NCBI GenBank assembly: GCA_043819345.1
Contig: JBDREX010000060.1
Span: 1-39,521 of the forward strand
Length of the DNA: 39,521 bases
Reading direction: 5' to 3'
Source of the DNA: CAYRDK01 sp043819345
GTDB lineage: Bacteria > Omnitrophota > Gorgyraeia > Velamenicoccales > Velamenicoccaceae
This document shows positions 16,562-25,237 of this stretch, one piece after another. A program made the position numbers and the translations under genes. The notes under the pieces were generated by a model. That model was given only the letters and a program-made list of their open reading frames with translations. It was not told where the DNA came from and made no database searches. How positions within the stretch are numbered: the first letter of the stretch is position 1; the number at the start of each line of letters is the position of its first letter.

Positions 16562-16589
16562 ATTATACACTATTCAAGACAAACTCCAA
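16562..16589 (-). promoter_or_regulatory. Promoter of the TolC-YbhGFSR-kinase operon
   Basis: On the minus strand a perfect TATAAT (16562-16567) is preceded after 16 bp by TTGGAG (16584-16589). It lies in the 100-bp gap after the secreted-protein gene and about 45 bp before the tolC ATG. Confidence 0.55.
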
Positions 16590-16618
16590 AACTAAAATAT
16601 AAACTTTCTCAAACTAAG

Positions 16619-17020
16619 TTAATTATAATCAGAATTAAAATCTATCAAGCCGTATTCTTGTATTTTCCAAACACCGCCCTCTTTAAGCAATGTTGCCTCG
16701 CCGTACGAATAATCATCTTCTTTTGTCTTATATTCAATCGTAGCCATATCTCCATCTTCCTGTGAACCGGTAATATCTATCTGGTCAGGCCCTTTCTGTG
16801 CATCGCGCCACTGTGTAACATTAATAAAAGGAACCTCTAAGCCCTCTGAATACCCTTCTATCCTGTATTTTTCTTCTACCTTCATGGCCTCATCCTGGCT
16901 TTTAGCGTCTTTTTTTTCAGTTAGATAGGTCTTGAAAACTTCCACAGAACTCTGAGCAAAAACCAAACCAGAAAAAACAAACGAACAGCACACCAAAACC
17001 AAAACACTCAGCTTTTTCAT
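16619..17020 (-). CDS. Small secreted protein of unknown function
   Basis: The 133-residue product has a clear signal peptide (residues 1-22, cleavage near VFA-QS). The mature part of about 110 residues is acidic and ends with a pattern (YGEATLLKEGGVWKIQEYGL) typical of NTF2-like or DUF4878-like small domains in which the last strands read GGxWKI. That assignment is tentative. It lies 39 bp downstream of macB and closes the kinase-TolC-MacAB operon. GGAGAGGG precedes the ATG. It may be a periplasmic accessory of the pump. Confidence 0.75.
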   Translation of the reverse strand: MKKLSVLVLVCCSFVFSGLVFAQSSVEVFKTYLTEKKDAKSQDEAMKVEEKYRIEGYSEGLEVPFINVTQWRDAQKGPDQIDITGSQEDGDMATIEYKTKEDDYSYGEATLLKEGGVWKIQEYGLIDFNSDYN

Positions 17021-17059
17021 ACACCCTCTCCTGTTAATAAAAACGTTAACTTTGGTTTA

Positions 17060-19027
17060 TTATTCATATCTTAACGCCTCGATCGGATTGAGTTCAGCGG
17101 CCTTTTGTGCCGGCCAAAGGCCAAATCCGATACCAACTGCGATTGAAAATGTCGTAGATAATATGATGCTCAACAATGAAACTTTCGTAGCCCATCCGGC
17201 AACCATTGAAAGAACAAAAGCTGTTGTTGCCCCTAAAACAATCCCCATCAGGCCACCGCTAAAAGTCATCACAACCGCTTCTATCAAAAACTGAGACATA
17301 ATGTCACGGCGGCAAGCACCAATAGCCTTACGCAAACCAATTTCCCGCGTGCGTTCCGTCACCGATACAAGCATAATATTCATAATACCAATACCGCCAA
17401 CCATCAAAGAAATAGCAGCAATACAGCCTAAAAGCAAACTCATTGTTTTTGTTGTGGAGGTCAGCATCTCCTGAATTTCACTCATATTCCTAATATTGAA
17501 CGCGTCTTCATCAGCCTCAAAGAGCTTATGACGCTTAGTAATAATCCGACTAATCTCATCTTCAGCTCTTGGAATCAAATTAGCGCTTTTAACCTCTACA
17601 TAAATGCCATCCAAATAATCTTTGCCGAAAACACGGTACATCGCGGTCGTAGCGGGTATGTATATGACATCATCCGAATCACGATGCCCACGAAAACCCT
17701 TAGGTGGAGCAATACCAATAACCTTAAAATAAATACGGTTAATTTTTATCGTCTCCCCTACCGGATTCGTTTTACCAAAAAGCTTATCGACAACCGTCAT
17801 GCCTATCACAGCCACCTTATCACGACGCGCAATCTCTTCACGGCTAAACCACCGGCCCACTTCAGGAGTAACAGCGCGCATCTTTCCATAATCAAGCCCA
17901 ACACCTTCAAGGCTTGTATTCCAATTTTCATCCATATACACAATCTGCGCGCTTCCTCTCACATAAGGGCTCACCGCCGCCGCCAAATCCTTTAGTTCCC
18001 CAATCGCCTCCACATCCGCCAATGTAAATCTGGCAATCGTCCCTGTCGCGCTAGCCACGCCTCGAACTTTTGCCGAACCCGCCTGGATAGAAAGAAGATT
18101 AGAACCAAGCGACTTCAAACTCTCCTGGATAGATGCTTTTGCCCCCTCACCCAACGCCAACATAGCAATAACAGCAGCAACGCCAAAAAGGATGCCCAGC
18201 ATAGAAAGAAAGGAACGCACTTTATTAGACAAAATAGCCCGGATAGACTGGCGCAAATGCTGGGCAAATTCCATGCGCCCTAATGAAGAATGCTTGTGAG
18301 AGACGATATCCTCTATGGATAAACTATTCCCTTTATCAATATGTGAAGTAACCTTCTGAATCTTTCGCTCATCTGATACAATCCGGCCATCACGCATCGT
18401 AATGATTCTTTTGGCATGAAGCGCCACCTCATTCTCGTGTGTCACCAAAATAATTGTTTTTCCCTGATCATTGAGCTGTTCTAAAATACGAATAATCTCT
18501 TCTTCGCTCCTCGTATCCAGATTTCCCGTCGGCTCATCAGCGAAAATAATAGCCGGATCATTCACAAGCGCGCGCGCTATTGCGACTCTTTGCTGCTCAC
18601 CGCCAGAAAGCTCATTCGGACGATGATGAATGCGCTCAGCCAATCCAACGGCCTTCAATTTTTCACTCGCCTTTTCTTTAACTGTCTTCTCTCCAGCATA
18701 AATCAAGGGCAATTCTGTATTTTCCAAAGCACTCACCCGCCGCAATAAATGAAACTGCTGAAAAACAAAACCGGCAATCCGATTTCTCAAAAGCGCCAGT
18801 TTGTCGTCATCCAATCCTGAAACTTCGGAACCACCAAGACGGTAGCTTCCCTCATCCGGACGATCCAGGAAACCTAAAATATGCAAAAGCGTGGACTTAC
18901 CGGAACCTGACGGCCCCATGATCGCCACAAATTCACCGCTGTCTATCTTAAGATCAACCCCTCTTAAGGCATAAACAGGAACAGCGCCAGCGGAATAGGT
19001 TTTGGATACATTTTTAAGCTGAATCAT
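17060..19027 (-). CDS. macB: MacB-like ABC exporter (ATPase plus FtsX-type permease)
   Basis: The 655-residue length equals MacB. The N-terminal ATPase has Walker A GPSGSGKST (38-46), signature LSGGEQQ, Walker B IIFADEP and H-loop THE. It is joined by a linker (about 225-255) to a first membrane helix, a MacB periplasmic core domain (about 285-515) and three C-terminal FtsX helices. MacB works as a mechanotransmission pump that expels drugs, lipids or peptides from the periplasm through MacA and TolC. The start overlaps macA by ATGA. Confidence 0.95.
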   Translation of the reverse strand: MIQLKNVSKTYSAGAVPVYALRGVDLKIDSGEFVAIMGPSGSGKSTLLHILGFLDRPDEGSYRLGGSEVSGLDDDKLALLRNRIAGFVFQQFHLLRRVSALENTELPLIYAGEKTVKEKASEKLKAVGLAERIHHRPNELSGGEQQRVAIARALVNDPAIIFADEPTGNLDTRSEEEIIRILEQLNDQGKTIILVTHENEVALHAKRIITMRDGRIVSDERKIQKVTSHIDKGNSLSIEDIVSHKHSSLGRMEFAQHLRQSIRAILSNKVRSFLSMLGILFGVAAVIAMLALGEGAKASIQESLKSLGSNLLSIQAGSAKVRGVASATGTIARFTLADVEAIGELKDLAAAVSPYVRGSAQIVYMDENWNTSLEGVGLDYGKMRAVTPEVGRWFSREEIARRDKVAVIGMTVVDKLFGKTNPVGETIKINRIYFKVIGIAPPKGFRGHRDSDDVIYIPATTAMYRVFGKDYLDGIYVEVKSANLIPRAEDEISRIITKRHKLFEADEDAFNIRNMSEIQEMLTSTTKTMSLLLGCIAAISLMVGGIGIMNIMLVSVTERTREIGLRKAIGACRRDIMSQFLIEAVVMTFSGGLMGIVLGATTAFVLSMVAGWATKVSLLSIILSTTFSIAVGIGFGLWPAQKAAELNPIEALRYE

Positions 19028-19995
19028 TTTCTTTGTCCGCCGCGTTGCGGCATAAACGGGTTGGATCCTGTTTTCTTTCTGGAAGAAGAAGAATACGCCT
19101 GATCCTGTGTAACCACAAGATCGCCGACACTTAAACCCGAAATAACCTGAATATTTTTCTCATCACTTAAGCCGGTTTTAATATATACTTTTTCAAAGGA
19201 TCTCTTCTTCTTTCTCTTAGCCATCACATAAGATTTTCCTTTTTCCTGCATAACAGCGCTAACAGGAATAAGCAAAACATTCTTCCGCTCATCCTCAATA
19301 ATCTCAACATTCGTACTCATGCCTGAACGAAAAAAATCAGGAACTTCACGCGGAACAATATCCACATCATAAATAGTAACATTATTAACCAGTTTAGATT
19401 CATAAGCAATGTGATCAACGACACCTTTTATCTTTTTGTCAGGATAGGCATCTAAGGCTATAAAAGCACTTTGCCCTACTTTCACTCTGGCGATGTCCGT
19501 TTCATCCAATTGGGCATTTACAATCAGGCGGTCAGATAAGACTACAATATCGTCACTGGTCGTCACGGTCTGGCCCGGTTCAACAGATCGTACAATAACC
19601 TCTGCATCAATAGGAGAAACAACCGGGCTTTGTTTATAGACTTCTTCCCAATATTTCAACGTTTCGCTATCTTTCGCGCGCGCGGCATCCACAAGCGCGG
19701 CTCTATCCGTTGAACTCATAAAAGCTAAAATAGCCCCTTTTTTTACCTTGTCCCCTTCGTGAACAAAAATCTCCTCAATCCGGCCATTAATAGAAGGCTT
19801 AATCTCCAGCCGATTTTGAGGCTCTACAACACCAGTCGTTGAAACCCCTAAGACAATATCGCCTACAAAAGGGAACATCTCTTTTCTCTCCAGCCCAACA
19901 TCACCCTGAGGTTTCCCCCTGATAAATGATATGAAAGCGATCCCGATAATCAGGGCAAATACAATAATGGGTATCCTTCTATTCAATTTAAACAT
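19024..19995 (-). CDS. macA: MacA-like periplasmic adaptor with a shortened helical hairpin
   Basis: The 323-residue protein has an N-terminal membrane anchor (about residues 8-25), lipoyl half-motifs GRIEEIFVHEGDKVKKGAIL and AEVIVRSVEPGQTV, a beta-barrel and a membrane-proximal domain, and ends in a basic, glycine-rich tail. E. coli MacA is about 371 residues and has a long coiled-coil hairpin between the lipoyl halves. Here only about 30 residues (AALVDAARAKDSETLKYWEEVYKQ) separate them, too short for a normal hairpin. It overlaps tolC by 8 bp and macB by 4 bp. Confidence 0.92.
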   Translation of the reverse strand: MFKLNRRIPIIVFALIIGIAFISFIRGKPQGDVGLERKEMFPFVGDIVLGVSTTGVVEPQNRLEIKPSINGRIEEIFVHEGDKVKKGAILAFMSSTDRAALVDAARAKDSETLKYWEEVYKQSPVVSPIDAEVIVRSVEPGQTVTTSDDIVVLSDRLIVNAQLDETDIARVKVGQSAFIALDAYPDKKIKGVVDHIAYESKLVNNVTIYDVDIVPREVPDFFRSGMSTNVEIIEDERKNVLLIPVSAVMQEKGKSYVMAKRKKKRSFEKVYIKTGLSDEKNIQVISGLSVGDLVVTQDQAYSSSSRKKTGSNPFMPQRGGQRK

Positions 19996-21256
19996 ATTCC
20001 AGCATTCCTCCCTTTGCCTGAATCCAACTTGCTTCGGCTATTAACATTTCTGCTTGAGCGTTCAAATACGTTTTCTGCGCAACCACAAGATTATCTTCTA
20101 AAATAATCCAGTCATCAAAATTAATCAGGCCGCTGGCATATTGCGCTCGGCCAATCTTCGCACGTTCTTCCGCAGCCATTAAAAACTTGTATTGCACAGA
20201 AACATTATCTATCGCATCCTGAAAGTCATTCCAGGTCCTCTCTAAAGTAACAACAACACTATCGCGGCCACTCTTCTCTGAATCCTGCGCTTGCCTCCAC
20301 TGCGACTTAGCTTTCGCGGCCTTTGCGAGCCTACTGCCTCCCTCAAATATAGGGAAAGAAACACTCACGCCTGCTGACCATTCATCTTTCTGTGGAGGCC
20401 AACTTGATTCAGTTTCCCCAAAAGAACCATTAAAATATACTTTAGGAAAAAAATCAGCCCGTGCTGAAATAAACCCGAGCCTAAGCGCTTCTTTCTTTTC
20501 AATCAGTTCCCTCAAAAAGGGCGTTGATTCCGCCAAAAACTCAAAATCAGGCTTCTGTTCATCCGCTTCCGTTATATCAAAAGTCCCATTTACTTCAACC
20601 GGCACAGCATGCGAACGGCCGAGCTCTTTTAGCAACTGCCTCTGCGCTAACGAAAGATTCCTTTTTGCCTGCACCACATCAAATTCCGCGTTTGCTAAAT
20701 CCGCTTGTGCCTGAAACAAAGCACCTTTATGTTCACGGCCCGCACTGTATCTAAGCTCTACTAATTCTAAATTCTGTTTTCTGCGCTGAGCAATCTGTTC
20801 CGTTAAACCAATAAGCTCCTGCGCCCGCAAAAGGCCAGCAAAAGCGCTGCGTAAATCAAACCGGATATTTGAAGACACAACAATATAGTTATACTCCTGG
20901 GCATTGATTGTCTTTGAGGCAAATTTAACGTCGGCTACCGTCTTAAACCCATCAAACAAAAGCTGCTCGCCGGTAATGGTATATTTATAGCTATCAGTTT
21001 TTTTACTGGTTGTCGATTTAACTTCCTTAGCTACCAATCCTGTTGAAATATCCGGTAACGCGGCACTTAACGCAACCCCTTTATCAGATTTTGCCTGACT
21101 GATATCCTCCTGAGCCGACTTCAAATCTGGATGATATTCCAAAGCCTCCTGGACACAATCTTTCCAATCCAATACTTCCTGCGCGTAAGCACAACACGAA
21201 GAGGAAAAAAATAAAAAAGCTATCAAACCAAATAGAATTTGTTTTCTCTTTTTCAT
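19988..21256 (-). CDS. TolC-family outer-membrane efflux protein (with MacAB)
   Basis: The 422-residue protein has a signal peptide (about 1-25, ending AYA-QE) and the two OEP repeats of TolC-type channels (for example AGREHKGALFQAQADLANAEFDVVQAKRN-like helices). It is shorter than its paralogue at 15088-16518. The start follows the upstream kinase gene by 21 bp with no clear ribosome site, suggesting coupled translation. The 3' end overlaps macA. Confidence 0.93.
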   Translation of the reverse strand: MKKRKQILFGLIAFLFFSSSCCAYAQEVLDWKDCVQEALEYHPDLKSAQEDISQAKSDKGVALSAALPDISTGLVAKEVKSTTSKKTDSYKYTITGEQLLFDGFKTVADVKFASKTINAQEYNYIVVSSNIRFDLRSAFAGLLRAQELIGLTEQIAQRRKQNLELVELRYSAGREHKGALFQAQADLANAEFDVVQAKRNLSLAQRQLLKELGRSHAVPVEVNGTFDITEADEQKPDFEFLAESTPFLRELIEKKEALRLGFISARADFFPKVYFNGSFGETESSWPPQKDEWSAGVSVSFPIFEGGSRLAKAAKAKSQWRQAQDSEKSGRDSVVVTLERTWNDFQDAIDNVSVQYKFLMAAEERAKIGRAQYASGLINFDDWIILEDNLVVAQKTYLNAQAEMLIAEASWIQAKGGMLEYV

Positions 21257-21277
21257 ATTATAAAAATATGTACTTTA

Positions 21278-23014
21278 CTAAAGCGGCAACGTTAAATGAA
21301 ACGTAGTCCCTTTTCCCATTTCTGATTCTGCCCAAATTTTGCCTTTATGAGCTTCCACGATCTCCTTAGAAATCGCAAGGCCCAAACCGGTTCCTTTTAC
21401 CTGTTTACCTACGTTGGTTTCAAGCTGCCCAAAGCTCTTAAACAACATCCCAAGATCCTCTTTTTTGATCCCAGAACCAGTATCTTTAATAGAAATATGC
21501 ACATCACCGGATTCTTGTGTCGTAAAAACCTCTATCCCGCCGGATTCTGTAAATTTGATGGCATTGTTAATCAAATTAACCAGCACCTGGATTATCTTAT
21601 CCTTGTCAAATTGACAATCAGCTAACCCCTCACAAAGCTTGAGAACAAAATAAAGCCCTTTTTGCTCTGCTAAAAAATGTGTCGTTTCATAAATCTCCTT
21701 AATGACATCATTCACGTTCTGCTTCTGAAAATGATACTCCTGCTTACCGGAAACCATTTTTTGAAAATCTAAAATATCATTCACCAAACGAGCCAGCCTA
21801 TTTATACTATTCATAACCGTCTTCAACACATTTTTCTGCTTTTCATTCGGCTCCCCTACAACGCCATCGAAAACAAGGCCAACCCCTTCTTTAATAATAG
21901 AAAGGTTCGCGCGCAACTCATGAGAAGCGATAGAGGCAAAACGCGTTTTGACATCAGCAATCTCTTTCACCTGACTTTCAGCCTTTTTACGCTTTGTAAT
22001 ATCCAGTCCGTAGATATTCAAATAGGGAACGTTCCTCATGGGAGTTGTCGTAAAGAGAAAAGCCCTATCTCCTAACACCTGTTCCATTTCTACCATCTTG
22101 CCGCGTTTAACATTCTGAGAAAAAAGAGGTTTCATAAAATCCGGAATAACCTTGCCTTTAGCACACGCCCATGGCTCTAACAATACTCTGGCCGCTCTAT
22201 TGAGAAACATAATCCGGCCGCTCCTATCCACTCGCAAAACAGGAGAAGGATTCTCAGCCGGAAACCTGGCCAAACCTTTCATAAGCTCCTGTGACTCTTT
22301 GCGCTTACCCTCCAGCTCTGTACGATCAATAAGCTCATCTCTCACCTTCTCATAAAAGACTCTCCCCTTATTCTTTTTCATTCTGGCAAGAAAAACATCC
22401 GGAAGGACATAAAAAGGATTTTTACAAATCATTTTATGAATAACCACTGTTGGGTGTGTATATATAACATCTAATAACGTTTCCGGCGAAAATCTTTTCT
22501 CATTATACTGACAAATAGCTGTACTTTTGCTTTTTGGAAAAAAATAATTCAGCTTCGCCTCATATTCAACAAACCGCTCCACCCCCGGCAATTTTGAAAG
22601 GATCCAGGTCATTTCCCCCGCCACTCTTAAACCTTCATATCCATCCTTTAAGGCCTGTTTTTGAGCTTTTTTTAATAACACGATCATGCGATCCGGATCA
22701 AAAAAACCACCTTTCAGATACGCATCACTACGTGTTAAAAAAATAATCTGTTTTGAATCAATGTATTTATGAATATCCACACCAGCCTGCGCAAAGGCCT
22801 CCATCACTTCTTTAATAGTCCTGTCGTCAACAATATAAATACATCTCTGATGATTCTCCAATCCAATAAGGATGTAGGGAATAACCATGGAAAACTGTTC
22901 GTCTTTACTGCCATAAATACAACAAAGATGCTCCCCTAAAGGCAATCTGCGAAATTCATCTTTAAACTTTTGAATTGCTTTACGATCCAAAATTTTTTTT
23001 ATCTTCTTTTTCAT
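21278..23014 (-). CDS. Soluble sensor histidine kinase with MEDS and PAS domains
   Basis: The 578-residue kinase lacks membrane helices. Residues about 22-190 form a MEDS domain (GEHLCCIYGSKDEQF, CIYIVDD), a sensor first named from methanogens and the DcmR regulator of dichloromethane use. A PAS domain follows (about 245-342, ending YGLDITKRKK), then HisKA with phospho-acceptor His365 (ASHELRANLS) and a full ATPase domain (NLINNAIKFT, DTGSGI, GTGLGLA). It lies 5 bp after another kinase and 21 bp before tolC. No partner response regulator is adjacent. Confidence 0.93.
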   Translation of the reverse strand: MKKKIKKILDRKAIQKFKDEFRRLPLGEHLCCIYGSKDEQFSMVIPYILIGLENHQRCIYIVDDRTIKEVMEAFAQAGVDIHKYIDSKQIIFLTRSDAYLKGGFFDPDRMIVLLKKAQKQALKDGYEGLRVAGEMTWILSKLPGVERFVEYEAKLNYFFPKSKSTAICQYNEKRFSPETLLDVIYTHPTVVIHKMICKNPFYVLPDVFLARMKKNKGRVFYEKVRDELIDRTELEGKRKESQELMKGLARFPAENPSPVLRVDRSGRIMFLNRAARVLLEPWACAKGKVIPDFMKPLFSQNVKRGKMVEMEQVLGDRAFLFTTTPMRNVPYLNIYGLDITKRKKAESQVKEIADVKTRFASIASHELRANLSIIKEGVGLVFDGVVGEPNEKQKNVLKTVMNSINRLARLVNDILDFQKMVSGKQEYHFQKQNVNDVIKEIYETTHFLAEQKGLYFVLKLCEGLADCQFDKDKIIQVLVNLINNAIKFTESGGIEVFTTQESGDVHISIKDTGSGIKKEDLGMLFKSFGQLETNVGKQVKGTGLGLAISKEIVEAHKGKIWAESEMGKGTTFHLTLPL

Positions 23015-23019
23015 GTGTT

Positions 23020-24072
23020 TTATGATTGCACTTGTGCTTTTGTATATTTAAAAGGAATAATAAATATAACAGCTGTCCCCTTGGCTTCCAAACTTTCCAG
23101 CCATATGCGCCCACCTAATGCCTCAATGGCCATTTTACAAAAAGCCAGGCCTAACCCAGTGCCACCGGTAAAAACACCGCGCTTTCTCGCCTTTGCCTGG
23201 ACAAAACGATCAAACGCATCTTTAACTAAATCACCTGGCATCCCCGGGCCTTGATCCTGAATGCTAAATCTGACTTTATCTATACCGTCCAAGCCAACAC
23301 CAACAAACACAGCAGAATTCGGCGGGCTTACACGAACAGCATTACTTAATAAATTCACCAGGACACGCAAGAGCATATTGTAATCAGAAATCACTGCCTT
23401 CAGCCCCACTTCTATATTTTTTTCAAGCCTCACCTGCTGCCTTTGCGCGAATACCGATACAATTTCAAAAGCTTCCTCTACTAATTTTTCTATAACAACC
23501 TCTTTTATCTCTAAAACCATTTTTTTATTTTCCAAACGCGAAAAATCAAGGATAGAATTAATCAACATAAACATCCTGTCGGATGAAATTTTGCATACAT
23601 TGAGAATATCCTTCTGACGGGAATCCAATTTTTCGCTATCAATATGAAGCAAGTTGTCAAAACCAAGCGAAATATTGGACAAAGGCGTGCGCAAATCATG
23701 AACAATAAATTCAATCAATTCTTTAGTTTTTTGCCTATAAACCTGAATATGCCACAAGCTATAGGAAAGGATAGAAAAAGCGAGCAGCCTGATACAACTG
23801 TTATGAAAAATAATGAGTAAATCAGGATAAGCAAGCCTGGCCAGATATTCCACCATAAACCACATCATCGCACTAATAAGAGCGATTGTAAGCCCCGGAT
23901 AAAGGCCGCCAAACCATGTTACAAACGCGATCGGAATAAAATAAAAAAGGAAAAAACTCAATTGATAACCTGTAACATAATCAAAATAACTCACGAGCAT
24001 TACCAAAATCAAGCCGGAGAAAAAAATAAAAGGCCTTGATTGATTTGATAAAATTTCTTTTAAGCGCTTCAT
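23020..24072 (-). CDS. Membrane sensor histidine kinase
   Basis: From the chosen ATG (24072, preceded by AGGGA at seven bases) the kinase is 350 residues. An upstream in-frame ATG at 24117 adds 15 residues, but it lies only about 10 bp after the predicted transcription start. The N-terminal half has four to five membrane helices with little periplasmic sequence (about residues 14-108), like DUF4118-type sensor modules. HisKA follows (FIVHDLRTPLSNI, His125 in this numbering), then the ATPase domain with NLLSNAVRVS, DQGPGMP and GTGLGLA. It is the first gene of the kinase-kinase-TolC-MacAB operon. Confidence 0.92.
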   Translation of the reverse strand: MKRLKEILSNQSRPFIFFSGLILVMLVSYFDYVTGYQLSFFLFYFIPIAFVTWFGGLYPGLTIALISAMMWFMVEYLARLAYPDLLIIFHNSCIRLLAFSILSYSLWHIQVYRQKTKELIEFIVHDLRTPLSNISLGFDNLLHIDSEKLDSRQKDILNVCKISSDRMFMLINSILDFSRLENKKMVLEIKEVVIEKLVEEAFEIVSVFAQRQQVRLEKNIEVGLKAVISDYNMLLRVLVNLLSNAVRVSPPNSAVFVGVGLDGIDKVRFSIQDQGPGMPGDLVKDAFDRFVQAKARKRGVFTGGTGLGLAFCKMAIEALGGRIWLESLEAKGTAVIFIIPFKYTKAQVQS

Positions 24073-24133
24073 GCTTTCATCCCTGTGCAGAATTTTATAA
24101 AAACACATTATCGGCATTAAAAACCTTCTTCAA

Positions 24134-24160
24134 ATTATACCTCTTAAAAAGCGAAAAAAA
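24134..24160 (-). promoter_or_regulatory. Promoter of the kinase-MacAB operon
   Basis: On the minus strand TATAAT (24134-24139) is preceded by a T-rich -35 region. The context AGAGGTATAATT is identical at the sulP (30359) and HU (38297) promoters. Confidence 0.55.
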
Positions 24161-24180
24161 AGAGAAATAATTAACGAAAA

Positions 24181-24204
24181 GCCCTCTGCCATATGGCAGA
24201 GGGC
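24181..24204 (-). terminator. Intrinsic terminator after the TorF-like gene
   Basis: A perfect 24-base palindrome (arm GCCCTCTGCCAT) lies 31 bp after the stop codon and is followed on the minus strand by TTTTCGTTAATT. Confidence 0.85.
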
Positions 24205-24235
24205 TTCGTAAAAATAAAAAGTTTATTCCGACGGA

Positions 24236-25012
24236 TTAAAAACCAAACACCAATTTAAAACCGCCATAAAATTTTGAATCCTGATTACCGTCATCAGCGG
24301 CCTTCATATCCCCGAAAGGAATTGAATAATTCACATTAGGTGTAAATGTTATTTTATCCGTCAACGGAATACTCACGCCAATATTAAAAGCAACATCCCC
24401 GCCTTCACCGTTAATAAAAAGCTTGTGATTGTAGCCAACATGCCCCCCTAAATCAAGCATGATCCCCCTGCTGCCCAAAGGAAGACTGTGGCTCAGATTT
24501 AAAACTAAATATTCACCGTGACCGCCGCCATCTTCTTCCCGGCCGTAATCATGATAAAAAACCAAACTCGGCGATAAAAAAATATCAACTCCAACACCAA
24601 AATAAAGCTCATTACTAAAAGCATCCACAGCAGGAAAATCATAATATGTATTACCTAGCGACAGGCTAAACTTGCCGAAATCATGGGTATAATCAAGAGA
24701 ATAATCTATTTCACTGGAAGACAAGGCGTCGTTAGATTGAATCTCAAAACTACCCCAGACGCTAGCCGTAAAACCATACGCGCTTACATAAATTCCAGGC
24801 TGCACAACCGTGTCATCATCTAATGTAAACCCTCTCCAGATATATTTTGAACTTATGGCTGTGTCAACACTTACTTCCAGCGGAATATTCAGATCTTTTA
24901 AAATTCCGCCTTTTTGCGTAGAAGACTCATCCTGCGCGAAAACATTGGAAGAAGTAAAAAATAAACCAACTCCTAAAAAAAACACCAACAAACATTCCTT
25001 CGTTTTTAACAT
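24236..25012 (-). CDS. TorF-family outer-membrane beta-barrel protein
   Basis: The 258-residue product has a signal peptide (about 1-26, VFA-QD) and alternating beta-strand sequence to the terminal aromatic residue of VFGF, as outer-membrane barrels have. The motif SKYIWRGFTLDD near residue 54 is characteristic of the TorF (gcw_chp) putative porin family. Substrate unknown. GGAGGGGTGCT precedes the ATG. It is a single-gene unit closed by a strong terminator; the upstream MATE gene is separated by another terminator. Confidence 0.85.
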   Translation of the reverse strand: MLKTKECLLVFFLGVGLFFTSSNVFAQDESSTQKGGILKDLNIPLEVSVDTAISSKYIWRGFTLDDDTVVQPGIYVSAYGFTASVWGSFEIQSNDALSSSEIDYSLDYTHDFGKFSLSLGNTYYDFPAVDAFSNELYFGVGVDIFLSPSLVFYHDYGREEDGGGHGEYLVLNLSHSLPLGSRGIMLDLGGHVGYNHKLFINGEGGDVAFNIGVSIPLTDKITFTPNVNYSIPFGDMKAADDGNQDSKFYGGFKLVFGF

Positions 25013-25106
25013 AGCACCCCTCCATTAATCATCAACATAACATATTTTTCCTATTTTAACAGCTAAATCCCGTTTCCTTTGTTCCCTTTTGTGCACAAAA
25101 AAAATT

Positions 25107-25137
25107 AAAGGCGTCTCTTCTCTAAAGAAACGCCTTT
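25107..25137 (-). terminator. Intrinsic terminator after the MATE gene
   Basis: AAAGGCG and CGCCTTT arms (stem extended inward with one G-T pair) are followed on the minus strand by a run of Ts opposite 25097-25106. It lies 100 bp after the MATE stop codon. Confidence 0.8.
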
Positions 25138-25237
25138 GTCTTATCTCCAGACACTACAACGTGCCAAAAAATTATATCTATGTTATTTAAAGTAAAAAAG
25201 AAACCATTTTGTTAACCACTATTTTATCTCTTCTTAT

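Noticed and set aside
17528..17995. 155-codon plus-strand open frame inside macB
   Set aside because: It is an antisense shadow of a well-conserved gene, with no ribosome site or recognisable domain.
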